From Wuchereria bancrofti (Eukaryota > Nematoda > Chromadorea > Rhabditida > Onchocercidae), in assembly GCA_005281725.1 (NCBI GenBank), contig SSBO01000009.1, positions 4,166,163-4,230,162 on the forward strand: a stretch of DNA of 64,000 nucleotides, read 5' to 3'. The position numbers and the translations under genes were made by a program. Below the pieces are notes generated by a model that did not search any database, was not told where the DNA came from, and saw nothing but the letters and a program-made list of their open reading frames with translations. This document shows positions 25,239 to 37,288 of this stretch, piece by piece. Numbering within the stretch: position 1 is the stretch's first letter; each line of letters opens with the position of its first letter.

Positions 25239-26904
25239 AAATATGCTATTCTTAGGAATTTTCATCGAAATGTGAAGAGTCATCGTATAGAAGCTTACAT
25301 TTCGAGTTAATTTGATGCAGGCCAAATGGTGGGTTTCAAAACATGTCTCCTCCACTTCGCTCGATGATATGATTGGCTTACAATTTTTCTAATTTCAACC
25401 GAATACTTTTCATTATAAAAGTTTTGTCTTTGCATGCATGACCTCATTTGGAATGCAGTGGTTTTGGACGTCCATCTTCGAGGATGAACGAAAAAATGCG
25501 GATTTTCTATGTAAAAATTCGCTTGGGCTATCAGTAAATTTTAGAATGCTTTAAAAAATTTAGTGAAATGTTTCTGGTTTTGTCTTTTTTACAAATTGCG
25601 TAGAAATCAATTAGTCATTATGTGAACGGTTATATGTGTTTCACAGATGTTCGATTATCATTCACAGTCTTGATCTATAACATTTTACGCAGCTTGATGT
25701 AAAGGCTTCAATATTACCGATATTTTGGTAAATTTTCACTCTTCTGAAGTAGTGGTTCTTAAGTTAAGCTTCTTTTATGAATTGAACTAGCAAATCTGAC
25801 TTTATTTTTTGAGGCGGTACATGAAATGATGGGTTGGCTAATCGTTTTTCTCTTATTCTTACTGAAGTAGATATTTTATATCGTTTCTTTTATGAAATAA
25901 ATAAGGTGATTTCGTGCTTTGTCTGTTCGTCGACTTTTTTTTTGTTTTGCTCTCCATTTCCGATTTAAATAAACATTTTGGAATGCGAATCACGTGTCAC
26001 TCAATTTTCTTTTTCACATACGATACTGTTCCCTGTTCTATTTTCTTCGCAAAGTGACATGTCAAGTTAAACTTCATTTAACTTTATTTCCTTCTGAATG
26101 CTTATTCGTTCTTTAAGTGTGTTTTTTTCATCATATTTCCGTGTAATTCCGTCAACAGTGAAGACGTAATTATAAATGTTGTCCCAAACACAGGTGCATG
26201 TTTTTTCAGTTACAATTTCGTTATTTCTGAAAATTTTTGCTTTATATAAGCAGTAAAGATTTGGTTTTGCATCGAATATTGCGTGTTGATGAATGTTATA
26301 GTTCGAGGTCTCTCCATTTCGATAAGCTGCAATCAATTTCCATTTAGATAAGCCGATCGACAAACTTTTGAATTCTGTTTACTTGAGCTAGAAATTTGGT
26401 ATCGTGCGGATGGTATATAATAGTAAAATGATTGGTATATTTTATTTCTGAGATGGAAGTGGCTTTTGGCTGATACCAGCGAGTGCTAGAAAAGACTGAG
26501 CAAAGAATTCAATGGTATGAATTAGTGATGATAATGAAGTGTCAGCTGATGATGATGAATTATATAAATGACAGGAGCTAACTGAGTTGAAATATTACGT
26601 AGCACCGATTTTGCAATCAGTCTAGACAGGTTTGCAGCTCTCGTGATTGGTCTTCCTACCGTACTTTGTACTTCAGCTGTCTGTTTACTCATTTACTGCT
26701 GATTACAATGGGCAACAATTATCCCCACTCAAGTTACTCAACAATCTATTCATCATCATATGCCTACTTCTCGCTCCAGACAATTTTCAAGTGTATTTGG
26801 TCTAGAGTTAGTTCCGCCCTATTATCATACACTGCAAAGCATTTATAAGGTGACAAATAAATCGGTCTTCCCATTACGTTACCGTCCATTATTGTTGCTA
26901 TTTT
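25239..26904. other. uba-1 3' flank and spacer
   Basis: Contains uba-1 poly(A)-type signals at about 25896 and 25967 and one minus-strand ORF annotated at 26067-26363. Nothing else is supported. Confidence 0.6.
26067..26363 (-). CDS. Candidate 98-aa single-exon protein, unrecognised
   Basis: ATG at 26363 and stop at 26067 give 98 uninterrupted codons in very AT-rich DNA. The translation looks protein-like: WKLIAAYRNGE, then a Cys-containing stretch LYCLYKAKIF and CTCVWDNIYNYVFTVDG, then a charged tail. An internal TTGATTGCAG near 26330 could instead be a splice acceptor, making this the last exon of a longer gene whose 5' part I cannot find. No family is recognised. It lies convergent to uba-1. 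Confidence 0.35.
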   Translation of the reverse strand: MSIGLSKWKLIAAYRNGETSNYNIHQHAIFDAKPNLYCLYKAKIFRNNEIVTEKTCTCVWDNIYNYVFTVDGITRKYDEKNTLKERISIQKEIKLNEV

Positions 26905-29900
26905 ATGAGTAAAATGTCATCCATCGAAAGGTATGATAATTTATTTCTTTATTTGTTTGATACTGACTCTCCATTTACTTGAAAAGTCATAGGAAAATCT
27001 TGAAGTTGGTTATTTGGGGAAATATTTCTTTAGATTCATAAAATTTGGAGTTCAGGTTAATAACACCATCCTTAGTTTACGTTTGCATCAGTTAGATTTC
27101 CGTTAGTTTTTTCTGAAACCCGAAATGAACTGAAAATTCTGTGAGTACCAGAAAGGATTAGGGTATGCTGAAAGATCTGGAAATGATAGGTTTTGAATAA
27201 AAAAAGGAAGAGAAATGGAACTGGTTTCTTAGAAAAAAGCTTTATTTGTTATTGAAATAAATTCATGTAAGTGGTAAAAATTTATTAGTTTCTTTGAGAA
27301 TTGGTCACATGAAGTAAATGGAAGTGAGTGATGTAAAATCTTTTTCTAATTTCCAGTTATTTATCCGCACAGATATCGGCTGCTAAATCAATAACCGATA
27401 ATGTTTATGATGGAATTGTCTATGTTGCTCATTCGCTTTCGGAAACTGCAAAATACGAAGTCCTGAAACCACTGTTGCCAAGCATTACTGCTTACTCTGA
27501 GGTTATATTGAAACATTCTTTCCTGTTTAGATTGATTTTAGAAATATTTCCATGTAATTTATCTAGTTTAATTGTTTATAATTACAGTTTTCTAAAAATA
27601 TGAAAAAAAGTTCCCATCGATGGCTCACAGCTATTCTTGAAATATGTTATGCTGGAATTTTTTAAATCAATACATTTAATGTCTAAATTCTTTCAGATCC
27701 ATAAAGATATCGAAAATACTACCACACTGATTGTAGTCGATAGAGATGTTGTTCCATCTAGGAAGCTGATTTTTGCAGGAACAGGACCAGTTAATCGAGA
27801 TCACGATGACGTGCGTCGTTTCGGTATAGCTGCTCGAAACGGTATGAAATTGTAAGTAAACATATTCTGCAAAAATATTCCGTCTAATTATGAAAATGAA
27901 CAAATTTCATTATTCTCGGTTTAATTAGGAGGAAAAAGAGTCATTAAATGAAAGAGGAGTTTAATATGGAAGGTTAAACTTTAAATTTATTTGAACCAGA
28001 ACTTCACAATTCCTTTTTTATATCGAAGTGGTATAAAGATAAAAAATATTGTACCATTGATTGCTGTTGCAGAGCTTTGAAAACTGGCATGAAAGCACCG
28101 TTGATTTTAACTTTACCGCATAAGAAATATCCACAGGCAGAGTTAGTATCAGCTCTTGGTGTAATGCATGAACTCTACATACCACTGAATGTACGAGAAG
28201 AGAAAAAGACCAAAGTCAACGTTGTCGGTTTCTGTGCGCTCGATTATGACCAGGAGTTAAGTTTTAAGTTTTTTTAAATAGTTGGGAAAACAATTGTGAA
28301 ATTTTTATAAATAGTTGGAAGAAGTGTGAAATTTTTGTTATGTATTTCGAAGAAGCACTTGCAGAGGCTGAAAAAGCAGTTAGAAAAATTCTATTCAGTC
28401 ACCTTAAAGCCATTTTCACGAGTCATTTTCATCATATGTTCTATTGCCTTAGCCATTCTTTACCGTGGTTGTAAAAGTTTTAGAGTTTTTAGACGAATTT
28501 TTAGACACTGGTGAAATTAGTAAAAGCACTTGATGCATCATTTACGGTTTGTCGAGATATCGGCGATTCTGATCCCCAAAGAATGTCACCACCTTACGTT
28601 GCAGAGTATGTTACTAATGCATTTAATGGGACAAACATCAGCACTCGTATAATTTCTGATGTCACTGTAAGTTTGAAATAATTGTAATGCTGAGAAATGA
28701 TTTTTGGGTTAAGCTTGGGGACGGTAAAAGCGTGGAATTTTAACATAGTTTGATTGAACTCGTTTGTATTAAATAGGTCAATCAATATGACTTGATTTTT
28801 GCAGATTAGTTTTTGAATTCATAAGTTCAAATTTTTAGGAAATTGAACGCGAATTTCCACTCATGGCAGCTGTAAATCGTGCATCAAATAATATCAGAGA
28901 TCATCAGGCACGTCTGATATGGCTTGAGTACAATCCAGAAGGTCCTTGTAACGAAACGATCATGCTTGTCGGCAAAGGTTAGCTTTGAGACTTTAAATAA
29001 ATAAGTGATTGGTGAATCATAAGTGTTTTTTAAGGTGTTACAATAGATACTGGTGGCGCTGATTTGAAAACGGGTGGAAATATGTTTGGAATGTGTCGCG
29101 ACAAGTATGGTGCTGCAGTTGTTGCTGGTATTTTCAAAGCTTTGGAAATTTTGAAGCCAAAGCATGTTAAGGTTGACCCTTGTATATTCATCTGATAGTT
29201 TTGAGTCAGGTAAATGGAGAAATATCTTGAGATGCCTGCCTGTATGCTACTGTTTTGTAAACCAATGCCAATATTTCAGTAAAACTAAATTTACAGTTTT
29301 GTGGCTACATGTGCATGGTCCGAAACAGTATTGGTTCGAACTCTTATACATGTGATGAAATAATTCGTTCACGTAGTGGTAAACGTATTGCAATATATAA
29401 CACTGACGCGGAAGGTCGTATTACGATGCTCGATCCTCTGACAAACATGGTTGAATTGGTAAGATATTAAGTCATAACATCATTGGATTATTTAAGCACA
29501 CCAAATTATTATGCACATTCCTTTTGCTGAACTCCTTTTCTCGCTACACACTAGTCAAGTTAATAGTTTCATGCATTTGGAAGTCATTCGGCCTGTGTTA
29601 GAGCTTGAAATTCCATCATTTAAAAAAAATTTCATTCATTTCAAACTTTTAATTACAGGCCAAATTAGAGAAGAAGCCACGATTATTCACGTTGGCTACA
29701 CTGACTGGTCATTGCATACTGAGCTACGGCTACATGGCAGCGGCAATAGATAATGGTCCGGCACGCGTAGATCATACTGCTGAAACAATTCGTGACTGGG
29801 GTGATGTATTTGGACAGCCCGTTGAAGTATCACGGTTACACTGGGAGGTAAAATTTTTAGAATTTAAAACACAGATTTTTCAATTAAAGCTGTGGAATTA

Positions 29901-30465
29901 CGAACAAAAGACTGGTCTTCCATGTTTGTTCTGGATTTTCCTAAAGCTTCAGAATACTAAAGCTTTGTTCTTCCAATTTAGCACGATTTAAAACGGTAAT
30001 AAATTAAGGTACAAAGATAAGAGAAGCATGGAGAATTTCTGCTTCCAGGACTTTGATTTTCACGAAGCTGAAAGTGAGGCAGCAGACATACGACAATCAA
30101 ATACATTACCATCGGTGAGAACACTACGTGGTCATCAAGGGCCAGCTGCATTTCTTTTAAAAGGTTCAAGACTGGATGAACATGGATGTGACTCAGTGAC
30201 TCCTATTGCGTAATATTTTCTTTCTTTTAAGAAGTTTGATTATTAAACTAGTTCTTCACACTTCCTTACATGTTCAATTTTAGAGGAAAGGTAGAAGAAG
30301 TAAAGCAGCAGTAACCTCAGATATAACTTATAATTCTACGTTTCTAGATATACACACATTGACATGGGTGCTTGTATGGGATCACATCCTCAAGTGAGTT
30401 ATCCCAATCCACTACTGGCACTAGTTGCAACGTTAGTTTTTCTATATCATTTTGAAAGAATATAA
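26905..30465 (+). CDS. lap-2: M17 leucyl aminopeptidase family (W07G4.4/LAP-2 type)
   Basis: A cytosolic dizinc exopeptidase that removes N-terminal residues from peptides. Twelve exons give 535 aa: 26905-26930, 27357-27501, 27697-27851, 28073-28260, 28353-28378, 28505-28666, 28839-28977, 29035-29171, 29297-29458, 29659-29847, 30049-30209, 30348-30465. The catalytic C-terminal domain carries Lys280 and Asp285 (VGKGVTIDTGG), Lys292 (ADLK), Asp303 (CRDK), and Asp363, Glu365 and Arg367 in the M17 signature NTDAEGR. These match the bovine enzyme's Lys250, Asp255, Lys262, Asp273, Asp332, Glu334 and Arg336, with one extra residue before the signature. All metal and catalytic positions are present, so activity is expected. 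The 26-nt exon 28353-28378 is inferred from phase and is the weakest part of the model. The sequence is closest to the nematode W07G4.4 / NPEPL1-like branch as I recall it. Confidence 0.93.
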
Positions 30466-30997
30466 GTCTTCGTTTTCATTTCATTTCAACTTTTATATTT
30501 TTCTTGGAAGAAATTTAGAACCGTGAAATGCTGTGAACTGCAAAATATTAAAATGAAGAAAACCTTATTTAATCATCGTTTAATCAAATCTTAACCAATA
30601 TAAATATAAATAAATGAGAAGTATTGTTTCTATAGAAGATCAATTTTCAGGTACATCTTTCCTCACATCAGTTTATCGTTCAAGATGTGAGAACATATAG
30701 CGCTATCAAGCTCCTACTTCCTTATTGCTTAACTTTTCATACCATTTCCGTTTTGAAATGATGCTGAACTATATCGTATAAAAATAAAGAAAAAAATCGC
30801 ATGAATGAGCTGTGGATAACACGTGCATAGGAGTATTCATCGCACATCTTCCATTATCCAACTTCCATTATACTTCAACGGCTTTCAACAATAACGAGAT
30901 TTCCATAAAATGCCCAAGACAACATCATTATGCAAACAACTGATTGTATTAGGAAGCAGATCTGCAAATTCAAGAGGCCCAAAATTTTCTCAAACCT
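30466..30997. other. Convergent spacer
   Basis: AT-rich spacer between the lap-2 stop and the end of the minus-strand four-TM gene. An AATAAA-like signal lies near 30610. No gene is seen. Confidence 0.6.
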
Positions 30998-33143
30998 TTA
31001 GAAACAGCTAGTTACGAGTACAATAAATAATCCAATGGACAAACTTACAGCTGTCCCGATCATCAACCGATAACTTTCATAACGGCTCCAGTCACTCCTT
31101 TCCAATAAGAATGATACCGCAACAATTAGTGAGCAAATTGCAAGCACTGTTAAAATTGTATTCACTATTATCTCCTGCAAAATGAGAAAGATATGAATTA
31201 CTCTACCTTTTGGAATTTAGCAATAACATGTTCTTCACAACATTTAACTTAAAATTTATTGTGACCAGTGATAAATATTTGAGATATAAAGTTTAGTGGG
31301 GTACGGCTGTTTAACTTTGGGACTTTTTCACTCGAAATTTGAATGTTTCACCCAATTTCAATAGGAAAAATGGATGACTGCCAAAAAGACAGTGTTGATT
31401 GATGACTTTCCATTGTTTCTCCTTTCGTTTCTGAAAAAATGCCAAAAAGGATTTCAGTAGTACAGAGAATTTCTAGTGCTCACTTGTTCGATAGTATTTA
31501 ATTTTTTTCGTCATCTGCATGTAATATATGAAAACGATGGGGATAATACTATAAGGTAAGAATACAAGGCAAGATAAGTCTTAAAAACATATTTTCAATA
31601 GGTTTCCATAAATTGACTTCTTACAGTTCGGGATTATCCTTCCAAACTTTTTTCGGGGAGAAAGAATCTTTTTCGAACACTTTTAATGGAATATGAAACA
31701 ATGTATTGAACTCCTGGTGCCAAAGACCCAAACAAATACAAAATAACCGCTACGTTACCCTCAAACTTCGGGGGATCGACTTTCTAAGTCCGTCTAGAGT
31801 AGATTCTCGGTTAGAAGAACGCTTATTTCTCAATACTTTTTTATTCCGTTTAGCAAACCTCTTGTACTCCTCAATAATGAGCTACCATATGATGCTATAC
31901 ATTATCTTCGTTTAGCTCATTAAAACGGAAACGCTTTTATTTTTCTTTATGGACTAAAGCTGATTCGACAATCAGCTTTAGCCCATAAAAATGATGGTAA
32001 CACTTCTTCCACGTCGATTTCCTGATATAACAAGAAATATAACTTTTTAATATATCATATATCTTTCATATTTTTAACAGTTATTTTTATAACGGGATGC
32101 GTACTTGTTGCTACAAATGCAAAAAACTTAAATTACTTCACAACTGATGCATAAAAACAATCACTGTTACTATCACTGCTGTCTGCTATCATCTACGATG
32201 ATAACTGACAGCGATTTAAGATGGTACTATTGAAGATGATAGTAATGTGATAGCAGTATTTGTAGTGATAGTAGAAAAAATGGGATAATAAAATGATAAC
32301 AAAAGTATATTACAGAACCTTAACATATTTGCAACAGTACATTTGCTTATTCTTTCAAGCTCACACTTATTCCCACATACACAAGGTTTTCTTTTCACTT
32401 CGATTCTTCTTGCTTACATATTTTTCCGTTTCATGAACTTTGCTCCCTCTTACCTCAATGAAATACCACAAAAACTTACAACAGTCCTGATGAAAAATAT
32501 TTGTTGTAGGACGGAACCAATACTCCATCCAAGTAACAATCCACAAGTAAGTGCGATAATAATATAAGTTGTGGAGTAACTTGCACGAACACCCTTGTCT
32601 TGTAAATAAACTAGTAGTATTACAACCAGTGCAATGATCTAAACAAAAATGTTGCTGATTTTACGATACTATACTTCATGTATCGTATAAAAATATTGGA
32701 CAATTTATTTAATTTATGCTAGTCCATCCGTTTTCTTTAATACGGTAATTTTTGCAAGAAGCAGTAAGAATAGAAAATAGGATAAAGATAAGTGCAGCTT
32801 TAAAGAGTTCCAAAATTCTGTAGGCTAGATAGCTTAGCTACTCTAGTAATTTAAAACAAGAAACATTAATTTATCCACAGCCGATTTCCTCAGTTATTTT
32901 AGTATTACGGTTGAACGCCTTATTTGCCTTACTGTCTTCAGTTTACAAAGACACGCTTCCCTCAAAATGCCTTAAACTCAAATGACGCCTTAAACTGCTG
33001 AAAAGATCAGATTTGAAAATTGGTCCTACTCGAAGTTAAAAACTAACTACAGTAAGTAGTTTAATAACCCAAACAGGAATTGTTGAACTTCGAAAACCAG
33101 TCGTACGAGTTGTTGTGACAGTTGTCCGGCTTACGATCGGCAT
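30998..33143 (-). CDS. Small four-TM protein, MARVEL-like topology
   Basis: Three exons on the minus strand (33143-33051, 32638-32480, 31174-30998) join entirely in phase 0 to 142 aa. The start ATG at 33143 follows a short TAG acceptor. The N-terminus is a Ser/Thr/Arg-rich cytosolic stretch (SRTTVTTTRTTGFRSST). Four hydrophobic helices follow: about residues 26-44, 54-76, 85-108 and 119-141, with the short loops LQDKGVRASYS and ERSDWSRYESY. This layout, with both ends cytosolic and four helices, is that of MARVEL/CMTM-type membrane proteins of vesicle traffic and junctions. The assignment rests on topology only, since I see no family signature. A GTAAGT inside the last exon, just before the fourth helix, could give an alternative ending. 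Confidence 0.68.
31946..31989. repeat. 20-bp inverted repeat (hairpin) in intron
   Basis: TTTATGGACTAAAGCTGATT, a CGAC loop, and its reverse complement with one G-U compatible change. It lies in the 1.3-kb second intron of the four-TM gene. It may be a small transposon remnant or a structured RNA. Confidence 0.8.
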
Positions 33144-34429
33144 TGCCTATGGTGAAAGTATTTTACATTTAGTTTTTTGTACTGAAATAGTATTTTGGGC
33201 CTGATAATGCTGAATGTACAACTCTGTCACTCTATTCCATTACTTATTAACATTCATAAAAGTTATGAAAGCTTTTCTTCTGAAAAACAGATTGGAAAGG
33301 GAATAAAATCATACTGACACTAAATACCATATCCGAAAATCAATCAGTTATGATTGATCTATGATAAATCCACTATGATGGCTTACGAACTAGGTTACGC
33401 TTTCCAAAGTTCTAACAAAGTAGCTCGGAATGACAAGATTTCACAATTCAGGATCCAAAAATAACCTACTAACAGTGCTGAAAAATCTACGCGAAACAAT
33501 GATAAGTAAGAACAGCGAAAGAAGAAATACATTGTATGAGTTAAAAAAAGAAATAAGAGAAGCATAATTTTAAAGAACGCGAATTGTTGTGCTCGAAGAA
33601 GTAACAGGTGCCTTCATCAGAAGTTCAACAGGGAGCAATGTATATGTGTTGTGGGTTGCGATGAAAATGCTTCACAGCAAAACAGCACCAAACATTTCAT
33701 TGGAAGAAAAGCAGTCAATGAGTCATTGGGGTTGTACAATGGATATACTAAAGAGAGAAACATGGGCAACTCTTAATTCAGTTAAAAGTTGCCAACCAAA
33801 TAATGAAAATATTGTACAAAAAGATCACTTATTGTTTAGGGCGTTGACAGAAGTGAACGACTGAACAATTAATTTGTGGGTAGTGGTCATTTCTTGAATC
33901 TGTGAAAGATATAACAACGATAAAATGTAGTGACTCATATAAATGACGCAGATTGGTGACGGTTGTTATGGAACCATTCTCGGAGGATTATATAAAAAAT
34001 AACTTTATTTTTTCATCCTTTTTTTTTTCCATGTTACTTTTCAGATTATTTAAACAATTGAAATGTTCGAAAGATTACTTTCATCAGAGGATTAAACAGA
34101 AAAGAAAAATGGAAAATACGGTGCTGAACGCTGAATGAAATCGACTTATGCTTGACAATATGGGAGCCAAAGCATCCCACATATCTCTTTCCTCAGTTAT
34201 AAGTGACTAATGAATTGGAGAAGAGCGCCCATTGATCTCTTTTCCTCTTCTCTTCGCCATCTCGTACTGTCTTCGTTGGCGGTAATAATGAAGGACATAA
34301 CCACTCATTCAGTTCAAGACAAACATTAGTATCTAGCATGATTTATTCATCAATCATCATCAAAATCAAATTTACAAGTCAAATAAAGAAAGGGATAAGA
34401 AGTACTTTTTTACCTGATGAGATAAACAT

Positions 34430-35175
34430 AAACTGATGAGGTAAGCCCAGAAACTGTTTCCCTAGCTTTGGCAGCTTTCTCTTCCTCTTCTTGTTTCTCT
34501 ATAATTTGTTGATTCATTAGAGGATTCATTCTTCAAGAATCTTATACCTTCTCATTTCCTTAGCTTTTTCCATATATTCATGATAATGTTAATGGAAGAA
34601 TGATGCGTACATATTGGAGGGCTACGAGATCGCACCTGTTTTCAAGAAAAGTACGACAAAGCGAGTTTTATCCTACCGGTATGTGAGAGATGTCATAGCT
34701 GAAAAAGAATAAATAAGGGAAAAGGAAAGAAGTTTAAATGAATAAAACCGAAAATTGTAGAAATATGTTGTAGTAGCGGCATTAAGGAAAATTTCAAAAA
34801 TGACTTCCATTAAACTGGAAGAATTAGATTGATATAGAATTAGCATATTCTGAAGTCGGGAAACAATATCATAAATTGGATTTCATGTATTATTTTAAAG
34901 ATTTCTCCACGCTTTTCAATAACCCTACACTCATTTTATGTATGTGTCTTTCCTCATTTTCATTTTACAAGAGAGAAAAGAAATGCAAAATTGAAATGAA
35001 TAAAAGCAAAGAAATCAACTTACAATATATCTCTCTTCTTTTATAACAATGATTTCTAGCAATCTTCCATTCCATTTTTGAAGCTTATCCATATCCCTCT
35101 GGATCATGGCTATTTCTTCCTACCGTGATTCATTCTTGGCATCCTTCTCCTTCGGTTTGCACATGGAGAGCCTAA
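34430..35175 (-). pseudogene. Possible decayed coiled-coil gene
   Basis: The minus strand shows short coding-like blocks in order. The first is a frame starting MCKPKEKDAKNESR that meets an in-frame TAG and then continues EEIAMIQRDMDKLQKWNGR in the same frame to a GTAAGT near 35020. The second is HEYMEKAKEMRRYKILEE, followed by a +1 shift. The third is NQQIIEKQEEEEKAAKARE, running to a GTAAAA donor near 34412. The K/E-rich helical character is that of coiled-coil proteins. One in-frame stop and at least one frameshift suggest decay; unusual splicing or sequence error could also explain it. No family is assigned. Confidence 0.35.
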
Positions 35176-36173
35176 CTATTGCTAATGTTGCAAGCTACCA
35201 TACAGAGCTAAATGATATCATCTGAAGCTGATATTGACTTAAGAGAAGTGCTGAATTTCTAAAGCATACATTTCTAACCTACTGATCAATCGTAAAAGTT
35301 CTCATTTCTTAGATATTCCGCCAAAACTTATACAAATTCCTCTTCCTTCATCTTCTTCGTCTTTCTTATCTTACAATTTTCCTCATATTTTCATCAATAA
35401 ATGTGCTGTGTCGAGATTGAATTTTAGCACAATTTAATTCGTAATATTTCAATTAGTTTAGTGCGAAACTGATAAACATTTACTTCTATACAATGATAAC
35501 AGTATATAAGAACAAGTAATTATTAGAAATGAATGAAGAAGAAAAGAAGGAGGAGGAAGAGGATCGGAGTGAATTACAAAGCAGACGAACATCGAATATA
35601 TATCAATCTGCTCCGCATTTCTCTCCCTTTTTCTTCATCAGAATGCAACAGCTATTCCTTTCTTAATATTATCGTGAAAACAGACTTCTTCAATCACATG
35701 TCACATGTCATATCAGCTGATGACCTATCTACCTCTTTATGCTTGTGCAGCTATCTGCGGCACTTTCTCCTTCAATTATTGATTATGTAAGCATCTACGT
35801 GGGTTTACGTGATGATCACATACTAATTGTTACTGTGCTTTTGAGCCAAATCAATTCCTTATTGTTTCCACTTTTTTACATTCGCTGATGACTTAGTTGT
35901 CGATAAATGGTTGGAATAGTTCTGTGAGATGTAGTGATGTTTTCACCACTGAATGCTTTGTTTGGAAAAAAATAGAAAAAAAAGCAGAGAAAATAATTTC
36001 ACGATTTAGCGTGACATAAATTTTATGTTGGGAAGTTTTGAGCAAATAAAAAAAAAGTTCAATTGTAATTTAAGGTTAAAAAATTTTAGGTGTGAGTTCC
36101 TACAATTTTGAGTTTAAGGTCAATAATTCACACTATCAAAATTGAACTAGAAGTGATTCCGTCTCGTAACACA

Positions 36174-36201
36174 TCTCTCTCTCTCTCTCTCTCTCTCTCT
36201 C
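36174..36201. repeat. (CT)n microsatellite
   Basis: About 14 uninterrupted CT units followed by a C-run and pyrimidine-rich flank. Confidence 0.97.
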
Positions 36202-37288
36202 CCCTTTCTTTTCCCTCCAATAGTTCTTTCCTTCGCAAACGTGTTCAATAACTAAGGAAAAGTGACTGAAGCCGTAAGACTAAATTGTATTTTAGTCATT
36301 TTAGTTTGCTTCGAACTTTGTACTAGAAATACTAGAAATTTCTTATTTCCAGTTCTTGAAATATTTCTCGTTATTCCGAACTGAACTTTTTGTTTCTGTT
36401 CATTAGAACAATTATTATCTTTTATTTCTCTTTCGTCCTTATTTCACGTGATTTGTACTCACCTTAAAATCTAATTAAAAATTAAGTATTCCCAGCTATA
36501 AATGTTGGATGATACCTCGAAAACCTCATACTCCGGGATGACTATGTTACCATTACTCCCTGTCTGTCACCCTTTGGGATGAAGTTATTGCGTGTTGTTA
36601 TCACTGTGCAAATTTTCACTGTTAGTTGAAGTGCTTCAACTTACGGTTGTTCTCGAATGTATGTTGGATTGTTCGGTTGTAAGTCTTCTCAGAATCAGAA
36701 TTGTTTGAAATTTGAATATATTATTTGAAATCTGTGCAGTAACTATGAACGATATAACAGAAACCTTTCTTGGTAAGTTGGTGCCAGCAGGGTTTGCGAG
36801 GTAAGGCGGAATGTACAGGGAAAGAATCGTAGGAAAGTAATGTTTGCAATGGATGACCAATTAATCCAGAACTTCATAATAAAACAGAATCATGGCTACC
36901 TCTTCCCCAAACTTCAGATGAATATTATTAGCGTTAACGTTTCATTAATTTCTAAAGTGGAATTCCTGAGTTCATTTCTCAAGAATTGACGGTTATTAAC
37001 GAGCAAATATAGTAATTATTTCTTGGATGGAGGACTAATTCATTTCTTAAATATGTTGCAGACGTGCGGCATTATTCTACAAGGAGAGAGTAATATGGCT
37101 TGTGGTACCATTCAGCATTTTGAAAAACATCTGTGAGTTCAATTTCGCAACATCTGTCAGCATTCGCTTCTATTCTACACATCCGGTCTCTGGCGATTTT
37201 ATAAAAACAGTGGGTTTCTGTTGTTAAAACAGTTATTCATGTTTGTCCATACCACTGAATAAGGTAAAAATACACTACTAAATTTCAG

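Larger units (their letters stand above)
33144..37288. other. Intergenic, mostly non-coding
   Basis: Contains a possible decayed coiled-coil gene (34430-35175, listed separately), a (CT)n tract, and a weak plus frame at 33589-33864 without an ATG at its start. No intact gene is supported. Confidence 0.5.

Noticed and set aside
33589..33864. 91-codon plus-strand open frame
   Set aside because: It begins at GTG, the first ATG leaves only 68 codons, no splice partners are seen and no family is recognisable.
35533..35790. Plus-strand frame starting with a poly-K/R run
   Set aside because: The basic run is a translation of a purine-rich low-complexity tract; the rest has no coding character.
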